Below the pieces are notes generated by a model. It searched no databases. It saw only the letters and a program-made list of their open reading frames with translations, and was not told the origin of the DNA. The translations under genes and the position numbers were made by a program. A stretch of 64,000 nucleotides of DNA from an uncultured Eubacteriales bacterium (lineage in GTDB: Bacteria > Bacillota > Clostridia > Oscillospirales > Acutalibacteraceae): the NCBI GenBank assembly GCA_934462705.1, contig CAKSIH010000003.1, positions 1 to 64,000 of the forward strand, given 5' to 3'. Of this stretch, positions 1-8,709 are shown piece by piece (the first letter of the stretch is position 1; every line of letters begins with the position of its first letter).

Positions 1-29
1 CTTTCTTCGCCTTTTTTTGCGGCTTCTCT

Positions 30-59
30 ATATTACCACATCTCCTCTCCCTTTGTCAA
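30..59 (-). promoter_or_regulatory. Promoter firing leftward out of the window
   Basis: Read on the minus strand, TTGACA (54-59) is followed after 18 bp by TAATAT (30-35), a good sigma-A promoter. It points out of the left edge, so a divergent gene probably lies just outside the window. No start codon for it is resolved here. Confidence 0.5.
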
Positions 60-145
60 CTACTTTTTTCATGTTTTACCATATCACTAAAAACACCATT
101 TTGTTTTTATAAATTTTATGCTTGTAGCTCTTTTTCTTTACTCTA

Positions 146-174
146 TTGACTTGGTATTTCTGTGAGTGTTATAT
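146..174 (+). promoter_or_regulatory. Sigma-A promoter of the 101-aa orphan gene
   Basis: TTGACT (146-151), 17 bp, TTATAT (169-174). The -10 lies about 34 bp before the ATG at 208. This rules out the upstream in-frame GTG at 166, which would overlap the promoter itself. Confidence 0.6.
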
Positions 175-207
175 TTAAGGTGTAATAATTATATTGGAGG
201 TTTGTCT

Positions 208-513
208 ATGTTACTCATTAACAAAAATTATTTCTCTTCAATATGTGGTGGGGCAAGAGGCCGCTACAGCAAACTACAACGAATGGCACAATCTCAAAGA
301 GAAACCCAGGAAAAAATTTTCGAGAAACTTAAAGGATTGACTGTTGAAGAAGCTCATAAAGCATGCCCTTTTATTCCTGAAAAGGAACTCTGTATAATGT
401 TTAAACTTGACGCAGATAATCATATCATCGCTCCCAGATTAAGCGATAATAGTGTAACCTCATTAGCTCAGGCACTTGTAGATTACGATAAAACAGTAGG
501 CAGACGTTGGTAA
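208..513 (+). CDS. Orphan small protein, 101 aa, unknown function
   Basis: I do not recognise this protein. The ATG at 208 is chosen because TTGGAGG sits 7 bp before it and a promoter ends at 174. The predicted protein is soluble and has no signal peptide. A short Cys-Gly-Gly-Ala-Arg-Gly stretch lies near residue 14. The middle is charged, with many Lys and Glu (about residues 25-55), and two Cys follow in the second half. It is a single-gene transcription unit: its own promoter before it and a strong terminator at 534-563 after it. Its function cannot be inferred from sequence. Confidence 0.7.
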   Translation: MLLINKNYFSSICGGARGRYSKLQRMAQSQRETQEKIFEKLKGLTVEEAHKACPFIPEKELCIMFKLDADNHIIAPRLSDNSVTSLAQALVDYDKTVGRRW

Positions 514-533
514 TTCGTATTATAAAATAATTT

Positions 534-563
534 AAAAGACCAGTTATTTTAACTGGTCTTTTT
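534..563 (+). terminator. Rho-independent terminator
   Basis: A 12-bp perfect stem (AAAAGACCAGTT / AACTGGTCTTTT, 534-545 and 551-562) with a 5-nt loop, ending in a T run. It closes the 208-513 gene. Confidence 0.9.
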
Positions 564-667
564 CAATATACGAAAATTATAAGGAAAATTTTGCTATATC
601 AGATAAATTTGAATTACTCATGAAATTTTGCATTATGTTTTGTAAACAAAAATTTTGCTTTTGTATC

Positions 668-696
668 TTGAAATAAATATTAAACAGTGGTAACAT
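668..696 (+). promoter_or_regulatory. Promoter of the polysaccharide deacetylase
   Basis: TTGAAA (668-673), 17 bp, TAACAT (691-696). Transcription would start near 703, leaving a very short leader before the deacetylase start. Confidence 0.5.
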
Positions 697-735
697 TATT
701 ATTAAGGTCAATTTAATATGAAAGAAGGACTACCT

Positions 736-1779
736 TTGAAAAGCTTTGTAAAATTTTCTAAAAGTCTATCCTATTTAATATTATTTACCGTAACGATAAT
801 ATGCATTGCCTGTTCTTGCATAGTTTATTTCTCTTTAAGAACACCATCAATTTCTGCACAAACCTCTACACCGTGCAAGTTTGATTTGGATCCCATGATG
901 ACACTAAAATTGAATACAATTTTACCCCAAAAAACTAAAGAAAAGGAAGATTTAAAGGTCGATCTAGCAACAGATAAACCTACCAACCCTAAAAGCGCAG
1001 ATATACAACCTGTTCCCAAATCCGTACCTAAAACTAATGCAGATTCATCCTTGAACAATGTAACTGATTCACCCCCATCTGTCGATTACTCTTCACTGTA
1101 CCCAAATTTGTACGCAGAAAGGCCAGCTACTCAAGTATTACCTGAAAAAACTGCCTTTTTAACCTTCGATGATGGTCCTTCTGAGAGAACAGCAGAAATT
1201 TTAGATGTTTTAAAAGAACGAAATATTAAGGCAACATTTTTTGTTACCGGTAAAACTACAGAGTTTGCAAAATCTATGATGCGAAGAATTGTGGATGAAG
1301 GCCATACAATTGCAATACACACTTATACTCACGAGTTTAGGCAAATCTATTCTAGTGTCCCTGCTTATTTGGATGACTTTAATAATATATATAACTTAAT
1401 ATATGATGTTACCGGAGTTAAAGCAAGTATATTCCGCTTCCCCGGAGGCTCTAAAAATGGGTTTAACCGAAATACCTATCGGGAATTCATTAATGAAATG
1501 ACCCGTAGGGGATTTGATTACTTTGATTGGAATGTTTCCAGTGGAGATGCTGTTAGTAGAACTCCTACGCCTGTTGAAACTTGTATATCTAATGTTTTGA
1601 ATAATTCCGCCAGTTTAAACAACTGTGTAGTTTTAATGCATGACCTAAGACCAAAAACAACAACTGTACAAGCTTTGCCTGAGATTATAAATGGGCTTTC
1701 TGCACAAGGCTTTAAATTTGATAAGCTCTCTCATGATATAAACCCCGCAACCTTTTCCTTGGTGCGGCCATATAGATAG
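736..1779 (+). CDS. Membrane-anchored polysaccharide deacetylase (NodB domain)
   Basis: Carbohydrate esterase family 4 protein, expected to remove N-acetyl groups from peptidoglycan or another surface glycan outside the membrane. From the TTG at 736 (GAAGGA 8 bp before it) it is 347 aa; an in-frame ATG at 718 has a weaker site and remains possible. It has one N-terminal membrane segment (about residues 12-34), a low-complexity Lys/Pro/Thr linker to about 120, then the NodB domain. Visible motifs are TFDDGP (about 143, metal-binding and catalytic Asp), HTYTH (about 195, metal His pair), RFPGG (about 234), a Trp motif and LMHD (about 300, catalytic His). All catalytic residues are present. The exact substrate is not determined. 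Confidence 0.9.
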   Translation: MKSFVKFSKSLSYLILFTVTIICIACSCIVYFSLRTPSISAQTSTPCKFDLDPMMTLKLNTILPQKTKEKEDLKVDLATDKPTNPKSADIQPVPKSVPKTNADSSLNNVTDSPPSVDYSSLYPNLYAERPATQVLPEKTAFLTFDDGPSERTAEILDVLKERNIKATFFVTGKTTEFAKSMMRRIVDEGHTIAIHTYTHEFRQIYSSVPAYLDDFNNIYNLIYDVTGVKASIFRFPGGSKNGFNRNTYREFINEMTRRGFDYFDWNVSSGDAVSRTPTPVETCISNVLNNSASLNNCVVLMHDLRPKTTTVQALPEIINGLSAQGFKFDKLSHDINPATFSLVRPYR

Positions 1780-1781
1780 TT

Positions 1782-1820
1782 AAAAATCAGCCAAATTTTT
1801 TAATGTGTTTGGCTGATTTT
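1782..1820. terminator. Bidirectional terminator between convergent genes
   Basis: AAAATCAGCCAAA pairs with TTTGGCTGATTTT across a short AT-rich loop, with A and T runs on both sides. It serves the deacetylase (plus) and nth (minus), whose stop is 2 bp away. Confidence 0.85.
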
Positions 1821-1821
1821 C

Positions 1822-2448
1822 TTATATATTTTTTGCGCAAAAATCCTTCATACAACAAATATCGCACAAGGGTTTGCCTGCTTTACATACTGCCCTACCA
1901 TGCAAGACGAGTCTGTGACAAAAATTATTTGACTCTGATTGTGGAAGTACCTCTTTTAAAATTTTTTCTATCTTTTCTGGATTTTTTATATTATGAAATC
2001 CCAATCTTTTGGTAAGCCTTATGCAATGTGTATCTACAACAACTGCTGGTTTACCATATATATCTCCTAATATTAAGTTTGCAGTCTTGCGCCCTATTCC
2101 AGGAAGTTTTAGCAAATCTTCCATGTTGTCAGGCACAACCCCATCAAAATCCTTTATTAAAACCTTGCACATGTTTACTATGTCTTTTGATTTCACTTTA
2201 TAAAAGCCGCATGACTTTATAATTTCTCCAATATCTTCAGCATCTGCATTTGCAAAATCTTCTACGTTTTTGTATTTTGCAAATAAAGTCGGTGTTACCA
2301 TATTTACTCTTTTATCTGTGCACTGAGCCGCCAGCCTTGTTGCTATTAAAAGCTGAAGTGCATCTTTGTATTGAAGTGAACATTCGGCATTTTTGTATTC
2401 TTCTTTTAGCGCATTTACCGCTAGCTCTGCCAATTTTTCTTTTTTCAT
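1822..2448 (-). CDS. nth: Endonuclease III (DNA glycosylase/AP lyase)
   Basis: Base-excision repair enzyme that removes oxidised pyrimidines and cleaves the abasic site. The 208 aa match the family's usual length. The helix-hairpin-helix LPGIGRKTAN carries the catalytic Lys121, and VVVDTH carries Asp139. The C-terminus has the [4Fe-4S] cysteine pattern C-x6-C-x2-C-x5-C (about residues 190-206). It stands alone, convergent with the deacetylase and divergent from apbE. Confidence 0.97.
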   Translation of the reverse strand: MKKEKLAELAVNALKEEYKNAECSLQYKDALQLLIATRLAAQCTDKRVNMVTPTLFAKYKNVEDFANADAEDIGEIIKSCGFYKVKSKDIVNMCKVLIKDFDGVVPDNMEDLLKLPGIGRKTANLILGDIYGKPAVVVDTHCIRLTKRLGFHNIKNPEKIEKILKEVLPQSESNNFCHRLVLHGRAVCKAGKPLCDICCMKDFCAKNI

Positions 2449-2520
2449 ACATCTTACCTGCCTATCATAAAAATTAAATATATAATAAATACAACAAAAA
2501 TATGTAAATTCTCGGTTTGC

Positions 2521-2549
2521 TTGAATTATTCTTCTTTAAATGATAAAAT
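2521..2549 (+). promoter_or_regulatory. Promoter of the apbE-rnf operon
   Basis: TTGAAT (2521-2526), 17 bp, TAAAAT (2544-2549). AGGAG follows before the TTG start at 2580. It is the only convincing promoter seen before the nine-gene run ending at 9504. Confidence 0.55.
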
Positions 2550-2579
2550 CAAGTTAATAACATTCAGGAGCGATATTTA

Positions 2580-3635
2580 TTGAACAAGTTAAATTTAAAA
2601 TTCTTTACGAGAAAAATTTTTTGGGTTCCTACTTTTATATTAACAGCTATTTTTTTGATATCAATTTATGGATTCCAAAATAGATGTGAATCATTTGAAA
2701 CAACATCAACAGCAATGGGAACCTATGTTACACAAATCTTATGCGGCCCTTATGCAAAATCTGTTTGCCTTGATGTGAATAATAAAATAAAGGTGCTGGA
2801 ACATAAAATTTCATGGAGAATCCCGGACTCCGACATACATAAAATTAACTCATCGACCGAACCTGTTAAAGTTTCAAAAACTACCGCGGATATTCTTGCT
2901 TTAAGCACTGATATTGCAAAAAAAAGCAACGGTGCTTTTAATCCCACCATACTTCCGCTGTCCTCTTTGTGGGATTTCGGCGGTGCAAATAATGTTCCTT
3001 GTAAAAGCGAAATTGAAAATGTTTTGCCCATGCTTAATTACTCAAACTTACACGTTGATCTTGAGAACTTAACTGCTCATTTGCTGGAAAAGTCGGGCAT
3101 AGATTTAGGTGCTGTTGGCAAAGGTGCGGCTTGTGATGTCGCTATAGAGGAATACAAAAAAAGTGGTGCATCTTTTGGGGTTATATCGGTCGGCGGAAGC
3201 ATTGGTGTTTTCGGACATAAACCTAATAACGAACCTTTTAAAATTGCAATTCGCAACCCTTTTGATCAAACTGATTGCAATAACAGCTTCGCCGTTTTGA
3301 ATATCTCCGATGGCTGTGTTTCTACTTCCGGATCCTATGAAAGAAGTTTTTGTTCTGATGGCAAATTCTATCATCATATACTTGACTCAAGTACAGGTTA
3401 CCCCACCGAAAATGATTTAGTCTGTGTAACTGTGATTCACCAAAGCGGTGTTTTAACCGATCTTCTCTCTACTGCATGCTTTGTTTTGGGCGTTGAAAAC
3501 AGCCTCCCTCTGCTATCTCAGTACGATGCCTCTGCTGTATTTGTTAATAAAGATAAAAACGTTTTTGCAAGCAGCAAGCTTAAAGACAGACTTAAAATCA
3601 CCAATAGTGAATTTCAAGTTTGCAAATGGTATTAA
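2580..3635 (+). CDS. apbE: FAD:protein FMN transferase
   Basis: Moves FMN from FAD onto a Thr in target proteins, forming the covalent flavin of RnfD and RnfG. The 351 aa begin at TTG with CAGGAG 9-10 bp upstream. An N-terminal hydrophobic segment (about 12-32) suggests an exported or membrane-anchored form, as usual for ApbE. Family features seen are the N-terminal STAMGTYV, DLGAVGKGAACD (about 177-188), the glycine-rich VISVGGSIGVFG, and a C-terminal Thr-Asp-Leu-Leu-Ser-Thr-Ala stretch expected to bind magnesium. It leads the operon, 3 bp before the next gene and upstream of the flavoproteins it would modify. Confidence 0.95.
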   Translation: MNKLNLKFFTRKIFWVPTFILTAIFLISIYGFQNRCESFETTSTAMGTYVTQILCGPYAKSVCLDVNNKIKVLEHKISWRIPDSDIHKINSSTEPVKVSKTTADILALSTDIAKKSNGAFNPTILPLSSLWDFGGANNVPCKSEIENVLPMLNYSNLHVDLENLTAHLLEKSGIDLGAVGKGAACDVAIEEYKKSGASFGVISVGGSIGVFGHKPNNEPFKIAIRNPFDQTDCNNSFAVLNISDGCVSTSGSYERSFCSDGKFYHHILDSSTGYPTENDLVCVTVIHQSGVLTDLLSTACFVLGVENSLPLLSQYDASAVFVNKDKNVFASSKLKDRLKITNSEFQVCKWY

Positions 3636-3638
3636 AAT

Positions 3639-4019
3639 ATGAAAATTAAAGCTAAAAACATCTTTACTACTATTATTATAACGCTGCTTAGCGGCGCTAT
3701 TGCGATGTTATTATTTCTTAACATGCAGACCGGCCGTGGAGCAATTGCTGTAATTGAAAAAAATGGTACTTTAATAAAAAAAATAAATCTTACAAACGTA
3801 ACCGAGCCTTATTTCTTCCATATAGAGGATGAACTCTATCCTGCAACTTTGAAAGTTGAACATGGAAAAATTTCATTTGTTAATGCGCAATGTCCAGATA
3901 AATTATGCCAGAAAATCGGCGTAATTTCAAGGCCTCATCAATCTGCAATTTGCCTCCCCGCTCGAGTTTGCGTACATATAGAAGGTGAAAATAATGAATT
4001 TGACAGTATTACGGGTTAA
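3639..4019 (+). CDS. NusG domain II-containing membrane-anchored protein
   Basis: 126 aa with one N-terminal membrane segment (about 8-27) and an external domain resembling the stand-alone NusG_II family. That family is commonly found beside rnf operons in Clostridia, but its biochemical role is unknown. Two cysteines in the C-Pro-Asp-Lys-Leu-C pattern and a later Cys pair around C-Leu-Pro-Ala-Arg-Val-C are visible. The gene overlaps the next one by 26 bp and sits 3 bp after apbE, so it is translationally coupled. A role in Rnf assembly is inference from position only. Confidence 0.8.
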   Translation: MKIKAKNIFTTIIITLLSGAIAMLLFLNMQTGRGAIAVIEKNGTLIKKINLTNVTEPYFFHIEDELYPATLKVEHGKISFVNAQCPDKLCQKIGVISRPHQSAICLPARVCVHIEGENNEFDSITG

Positions 4020-4545
4020 GCATTTTTCCAATAAAAAAAACACTCTCACGATAACCACAGTGGCCATTTTCTGTGCGTTATCCATAGTGGTTTCCTTTTT
4101 AGAAATGTCTATTCCATCATTTCTGCTACTTCCACCCGGCTCTAAAATGGGGTTTTCTAACATAATTACAATGTTTGTCTGCTCCGCTCTTGGCATTTTG
4201 CCGGCGCTTGCAATAGTTCTTACAAAATCACTTTTTGTCTTCATGATGAAGGGATTTACTGCATTCCTAATGAGCTTTTCCGGCGGGCTGCTTAGCGCAA
4301 TTGTTGTATATGTTTTGTTTAATTGCAGAACTTTCAGCACACGGTTCGTCCTTACAGGCATAACCGGAGCGCTATTTCACAATATGGGTCAGCTTTTGGT
4401 GGCGGTTGCGCTTACCTCCCCGTGTATGATTTACTACGCACCGTTTTTAATCATATTTGCTATAATTACGGGCAGTATAACAGGATTTGCACTAAAGGTT
4501 ATTTTTCCAAAATTAAATAAAATTTTTACAAACTTGAAAGGATGA
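3994..4545 (+). CDS. Gx transporter family / HepI-like membrane protein
   Basis: About 183 aa and strongly hydrophobic, with five to six predicted membrane segments; PPGSKMGFSNII marks the Gx transporter (formerly heptaprenyl diphosphate synthase component I) family. The ATG at 3994 is preferred over the GTG at 3985 because GAAGGTG lies 6 bp upstream. Relatives are ECF-type substrate-binding proteins, so a vitamin or isoprenoid-related substrate is possible but unproven. The trio ApbE, NusG_II and Gx before rnf is a recurrent clostridial arrangement, which suggests a link to flavin supply or Rnf maturation. Confidence 0.8.
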   Translation: MNLTVLRVKHFSNKKNTLTITTVAIFCALSIVVSFLEMSIPSFLLLPPGSKMGFSNIITMFVCSALGILPALAIVLTKSLFVFMMKGFTAFLMSFSGGLLSAIVVYVLFNCRTFSTRFVLTGITGALFHNMGQLLVAVALTSPCMIYYAPFLIIFAIITGSITGFALKVIFPKLNKIFTNLKG

Positions 4546-4551
4546 TGCAAA

Positions 4552-5883
4552 ATGAATTTATTTTCGTTTTCTAAATCTCCAAACTCTCCTTTTGATACAC
4601 ATGGCGGCGTTAAAGTTCCACATAGAAAAAATACCGCAAATTTAAAATCTACAATCATGCCACCGCCCCAAAACATAATCTTGCCCATGGTTCAGCATAT
4701 AGGCGCCCCTTGTGTTCCAATTGTTGCTACCGGCGATACTGTAAAACTTGGTCAACTGGTAGCTGCCAGCAATAACTTTGTATCTGCCCCTATTCATTCA
4801 AGCGTTTCCGGCACTGTCTCAAAGATTGATAAAATTTTAATGCCAAATGGCGCTTGTGTTGATGCTATTTTCATTGAATCAGACGGAAAAATGACTCCGT
4901 GCGAAGGTATAACGCCACATAAAATTAAATGCAAAGATGATATTGTAGAATCCGCCAAAAGCTGCGGTCTTGTGGGGCTTGGTGGGGCCGGATTTCCAAC
5001 TCATGTAAAACTTAATGTTCCTAAAGGTAAAATCGTCGATACACTTATCATAAATGCTGCGGAGTGCGAACCTTACATTACATCCGATAACAGAGCCATT
5101 CTTGAAGAAACTGATCACATTGTTAATGGTATCAAGCTTATTTTAAATACCCTTAACATAAAAAAAGCTGTGATTGGTATTGAAAGTAACAAGCCGAAGG
5201 CTATTAAATGTCTAAATGATGCAATTTCCAGCATTGACAACATTTCTGTTTTAGTGCTCAAATCAAAATATCCTCAAGGCGCTGAAAAAGTGATTATTAA
5301 ATCGGTAACCGGTCGCGAAGTACCCATGGGTAAGCTTCCGCTGAATGTCGGCTGCATCGTTATGAATGTTGTCTCTGTTTTAACTTTGTTTAATTATATA
5401 AAAACAGGGATGCCTCTTGTATCTAAACGAATAACCGTGGACGGCTCAGCTATTGCGGAGCCTAAAAACCTTATCGTTCCTGTTGGCACACCTATTTCAG
5501 AGGTAATAAAGTTCTGCGGCGGCTACAAAGTCGAACCTAAAAAAATCCTAATGGGCGGACCTATGATGGGAACTGCTTTAATTGATGATAGCTTTCCAAT
5601 TTTAAAGCAAAATAACGCTATTTTGGCTTTTGGTGAAGCTGAAGCTAAGATGTTTGAGCCAAGTGCGTGTATCCGCTGTGGAAGGTGCGTTGAAAACTGT
5701 CCTATGAATCTGATGCCCACTCTTTTGGAGCAAAATGTCCAATATCAAAACATAGACGCTTTAAATAAACTTTCCGTTACAAACTGCATGGAATGCGGCT
5801 GCTGCTCTTACAATTGCCCCGCTTTTAGGCCTTTGGTGCAATCTATTCGTCTTGGTAAAAATTTAGTTAAAGTAAAGAGGTAA
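4552..5883 (+). CDS. rnfC: Rnf complex subunit RnfC
   Basis: Peripheral subunit of the ferredoxin:NAD+ oxidoreductase (Rnf), which couples electron flow from reduced ferredoxin to NAD+ with Na+ or H+ export. It is 443 aa. An N-terminal barrel-like region is followed by a nucleotide/FMN-binding fold with GLGGAGFPTH (about 142-151) and an SLBB-type stretch. Two [4Fe-4S] motifs follow: CIRCGRCVENCP (about 373-384) and CMECGCCSYNCP (about 412-423). This subunit is expected to hold the NADH site. It lies 6 bp after the Gx gene and 6 bp before rnfD. Confidence 0.97.
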   Translation: MNLFSFSKSPNSPFDTHGGVKVPHRKNTANLKSTIMPPPQNIILPMVQHIGAPCVPIVATGDTVKLGQLVAASNNFVSAPIHSSVSGTVSKIDKILMPNGACVDAIFIESDGKMTPCEGITPHKIKCKDDIVESAKSCGLVGLGGAGFPTHVKLNVPKGKIVDTLIINAAECEPYITSDNRAILEETDHIVNGIKLILNTLNIKKAVIGIESNKPKAIKCLNDAISSIDNISVLVLKSKYPQGAEKVIIKSVTGREVPMGKLPLNVGCIVMNVVSVLTLFNYIKTGMPLVSKRITVDGSAIAEPKNLIVPVGTPISEVIKFCGGYKVEPKKILMGGPMMGTALIDDSFPILKQNNAILAFGEAEAKMFEPSACIRCGRCVENCPMNLMPTLLEQNVQYQNIDALNKLSVTNCMECGCCSYNCPAFRPLVQSIRLGKNLVKVKR

Positions 5884-5889
5884 AGATTT

Positions 5890-6843
5890 ATGAATTCAAA
5901 ACTTTATGTCAGCTCTTCCCCTCATATTCACTGCAATGATTCCACCTCCAAAATCATGCTCGACGTAATTATATCGCTAATACCCGCTTTTATTGCTTCG
6001 GCATTTATATTTGGTATTAGAGCTATTTTTTTAGTGCTTCTTACCGTTGCTTCCTGTGTTTTATCTGAGTATGTTTCAAGAAAAATAATGAAACGAAATA
6101 ACACTATTTCTGACTTAAGTGCCGTTGTTACCGGAATTTTACTTGCATTCAACCTTCCCGTAACCATAAACCCGCTAGTTGCTGCATTTGGTGGCATGAT
6201 AGCAATTGTTGTAGTAAAGCAGATGTTCGGAGGAATTGGTCAAAACTTTGTAAATCCTGCAATTACAGCAAGAATAATTTTGTTAGCGTCATTCCCATCT
6301 ATGATGAGTACTTGGGCTGTCCCATTTTTTTATAAGACTTCACCTGATATTATGACAACCGCGACACCTCTTGCAAAAGGAGCAGAAATTTTAAAACCGT
6401 CTTATGAAGATATGTTCTTTGGCAACATTCCTGGATGCATTGGTGAGGTTTGCTCATTTGCCCTTATCCTCGGCGGCCTATACTTAATCTTTAGAAAAGT
6501 CATCTCCCCGCTTATTCCCGTGATTTACATAGCTACAGTGTTTGTTTTAGCTCTTATATTCGGGCAGGACCCAGTATTCCACATTTTATCCGGTGGTCTT
6601 TTGCTCGGTGCAATCTTCATGGCAACAGATTACACAACCTCCCCTCTTACAACCTCAGGTAAAATTATTTTCGGTGTGGGCTGCGGATTTATTACCATGA
6701 TGATACGTTTGTTTGGAGCTTTGCCAGAGGGTGTAAGCTTTGCTATCATGATTATGAATATTCTAGTACCGCATATTGAAAATTTGACTATTCCTCGTAC
6801 TTTCGGAAAGGAGAAAATCCATAATGGAAAAGCTCAAGCTTAA
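5890..6843 (+). CDS. rnfD: Rnf complex subunit RnfD
   Basis: Integral membrane subunit carrying a covalent FMN, 317 aa with about nine or ten membrane segments. The motif TTATPLAKG (about 156-164) corresponds to the family's (S/T)xAT site, whose Thr (about 159) accepts FMN from ApbE. GGIGQNFVNPA (about 114-124) is also typical of RnfD/NqrB. It overlaps rnfG by 20 bp, which indicates coupled translation. Confidence 0.96.
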   Translation: MNSKLYVSSSPHIHCNDSTSKIMLDVIISLIPAFIASAFIFGIRAIFLVLLTVASCVLSEYVSRKIMKRNNTISDLSAVVTGILLAFNLPVTINPLVAAFGGMIAIVVVKQMFGGIGQNFVNPAITARIILLASFPSMMSTWAVPFFYKTSPDIMTTATPLAKGAEILKPSYEDMFFGNIPGCIGEVCSFALILGGLYLIFRKVISPLIPVIYIATVFVLALIFGQDPVFHILSGGLLLGAIFMATDYTTSPLTTSGKIIFGVGCGFITMMIRLFGALPEGVSFAIMIMNILVPHIENLTIPRTFGKEKIHNGKAQA

Positions 6844-7405
6844 AAATGTCTTAATTCCGACAGCCTCATTGTTTGTAATCTGCTTTATAACCACCTTGCT
6901 TTTATGCAGTACAAATATTTTGACTAAAGACACCATTAAAAATCAAGAAATTCAAGCAAGTGAGTCTATAAAAAAGGTGGTTTTGCAAAGTGCTGACTCC
7001 TTTAAAGCTGCCACCTCAAGAGACGGTTCTTTTGAATATTTTATTGGCGTGGACAAAAATAAAAACATTATTGGATACGTTTTTTCCACTCAGGCCAAAG
7101 GATATGGAGGTACTGTTGAAGTAATGACAGGAATAAATACTGACTCTCAAATTGAAAACGTTGCTGTTTTGTCTCATAATGAAACCCCTGGACTTGGAGC
7201 TAACGTCACAAAAGATAGCTTTCTTAATCAATTTAATTCAAACATTAGCGGGGGATATTTTTCAATAACTAAAAACACCCCTTATAATGACCGTGAAGTT
7301 GAAGCAGTAACCGGGGCTACTATTTCGTCCACAGCAGTTACAAAGGCCGTAAACGAAGCCGTGAAAAACTTTAACAGCGTTATTAAAACAGAAGGGAGCA
7401 ATTAA
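6824..7405 (+). CDS. rnfG: Rnf complex subunit RnfG
   Basis: FMN-binding subunit, 193 aa: one N-terminal membrane anchor (about 8-30) followed by an external FMN_bind domain. The motif EAVTGATISSTAVT (about 154-167) is the recognition sequence for ApbE flavinylation at its central Thr. HNETPGLGAN is also conserved in RnfG/NqrC. The ATG at 6824 lies inside rnfD behind AAAGGAG, and rnfE starts one base after its stop. Confidence 0.96.
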   Translation: MEKLKLKNVLIPTASLFVICFITTLLLCSTNILTKDTIKNQEIQASESIKKVVLQSADSFKAATSRDGSFEYFIGVDKNKNIIGYVFSTQAKGYGGTVEVMTGINTDSQIENVAVLSHNETPGLGANVTKDSFLNQFNSNISGGYFSITKNTPYNDREVEAVTGATISSTAVTKAVNEAVKNFNSVIKTEGSN

Positions 7406-7406
7406 T

Positions 7407-8090
7407 ATGGCAAATTCTTTAAAATATGAACTTACAAAGGGCATCATCAAAGAAAACCCTGTTTTACGCCTTGTCCTTGGAACATGTCCAACTTTAGCTA
7501 TAACAACTGCTGCCTTTAACGCCGTTGGAATGGGTATTGCCGCAACTTTGGTTTTAATTGGCTCTAATGCGGTAATTTCACTTATTAAAAAATTTATACC
7601 CGATAAAGTCAGAATTCCCGCATATATAACCGTTATTGCCGGATTCGTTAGCATTATTCAACTGCTGGTAAAGGCATATGCTCCCGCTCTTGACAAAACT
7701 CTAGGTATCTATCTCCCTCTAATTGTTGTAAATTGTATTATTCTTGGCAGAGCCGAAATGTTTGCAAGCAAAAATAATGTCATTCCCTCTATTTTAGATG
7801 GCCTTGGCATGGGCATTGGATTTACGGCCGCACTTTTATGCATGGGCATCATCCGAGAGCTTTTAGGCGCCGGCACCGTGTTTGGTATTCCTATCCTGTC
7901 CGGGTTTATGCCTCCTATCGTCATCTTCATTTTGCCTCCCGGCGGGTTTTTCGTTTTTGGAATGTTAATTGCTGTTGCAAATAAGCTCTCTGGAGAAAAT
8001 AAAAAAGCAAAAACCTTCGGGTGCGGCAGCTGCCCCATGAATAAAGGCTGCTTTAAGGTTGCCAAAAAGGAGGAGAGCATAAATGCTTAA
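7407..8090 (+). CDS. rnfE: Rnf complex subunit RnfE with a cysteine-rich tail
   Basis: Integral membrane subunit of 227 aa with about six membrane segments. It pairs with the homologous RnfA, with which it shares the half-membrane Cys motif (LVLGTCPTLA here) thought to carry iron between the two subunits. The cytoplasmic C-terminus adds a short cysteine cluster, CGSCPMNKGC (about 209-218), which could bind a metal. I cannot say from memory how general that tail is. The gene overlaps rnfA by 8 bp. Confidence 0.95.
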   Translation: MANSLKYELTKGIIKENPVLRLVLGTCPTLAITTAAFNAVGMGIAATLVLIGSNAVISLIKKFIPDKVRIPAYITVIAGFVSIIQLLVKAYAPALDKTLGIYLPLIVVNCIILGRAEMFASKNNVIPSILDGLGMGIGFTAALLCMGIIRELLGAGTVFGIPILSGFMPPIVIFILPPGGFFVFGMLIAVANKLSGENKKAKTFGCGSCPMNKGCFKVAKKEESINA

Positions 8091-8691
8091 AGGTTTAATA
8101 GCTGTATTTTTAGCTTCTATTTTAACAGAAAATTACATATTAAATAAATTTTTGGGAATTTGTCCATTTTTAGGTGTGTCTAAAAAAGTTAACACCGCTT
8201 TGGGAATGAGCTGCGCTGTTACATTCGTAATGGTGATTTCAACTGCTGTCACCTGGCCAATTTATAACTATGTATTGCTTCCAAACGGCATTGAGTATTT
8301 GCAAACGCTAGTTTTTATCTTGATTATCGCTGCTTTGGTTCAATTGGTTGAAATCATTTTAAAAAAATATATGCCTCCCCTTTATAATTCTCTTGGTATA
8401 TACCTGCCTTTAATAACCACAAACTGCGCCGTTCTGGGCGTTACAATGCTAGTTATTGAAAAAGGTGCTGCTGATGCCTCCTTTGGATACATTCACTCAC
8501 TTGTAAATGCATTTGGCGCCGGCATTGGTTTCCTTATTGCAATGGTTATCTTCGCCGGTGTTCGCCAAAAACTTGAGCAATGTGATATCCCAGAATTACT
8601 TAAAGGCCTGCCCATTACCCTTGTGGCGGCATCACTTGTAGCTGTTTCATTTCTAGGGTTTCAGGGTATTGTTGATGTACTTTTAACTTAA
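8083..8691 (+). CDS. rnfA: Rnf complex subunit RnfA
   Basis: Integral membrane subunit, 202 aa, six membrane segments, homologous to RnfE and NqrE. Visible family motifs are NKFLGICPFLGVS (about 22-34) with its conserved Cys, and ITTNCAVLGV (about 109-118) with the second Cys of the inter-subunit iron site. The RBS AAGGAGGAG lies within the end of rnfE. Confidence 0.96.
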   Translation: MLKGLIAVFLASILTENYILNKFLGICPFLGVSKKVNTALGMSCAVTFVMVISTAVTWPIYNYVLLPNGIEYLQTLVFILIIAALVQLVEIILKKYMPPLYNSLGIYLPLITTNCAVLGVTMLVIEKGAADASFGYIHSLVNAFGAGIGFLIAMVIFAGVRQKLEQCDIPELLKGLPITLVAASLVAVSFLGFQGIVDVLLT

Positions 8692-8709
8692 AGTAAAGGA
8701 GTTTTTTCT

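Noticed and set aside
6824..6843. rnfD/rnfG overlap as a frameshift
   Set aside because: Both proteins are complete at normal length with their own motifs; short overlaps are usual in this operon.
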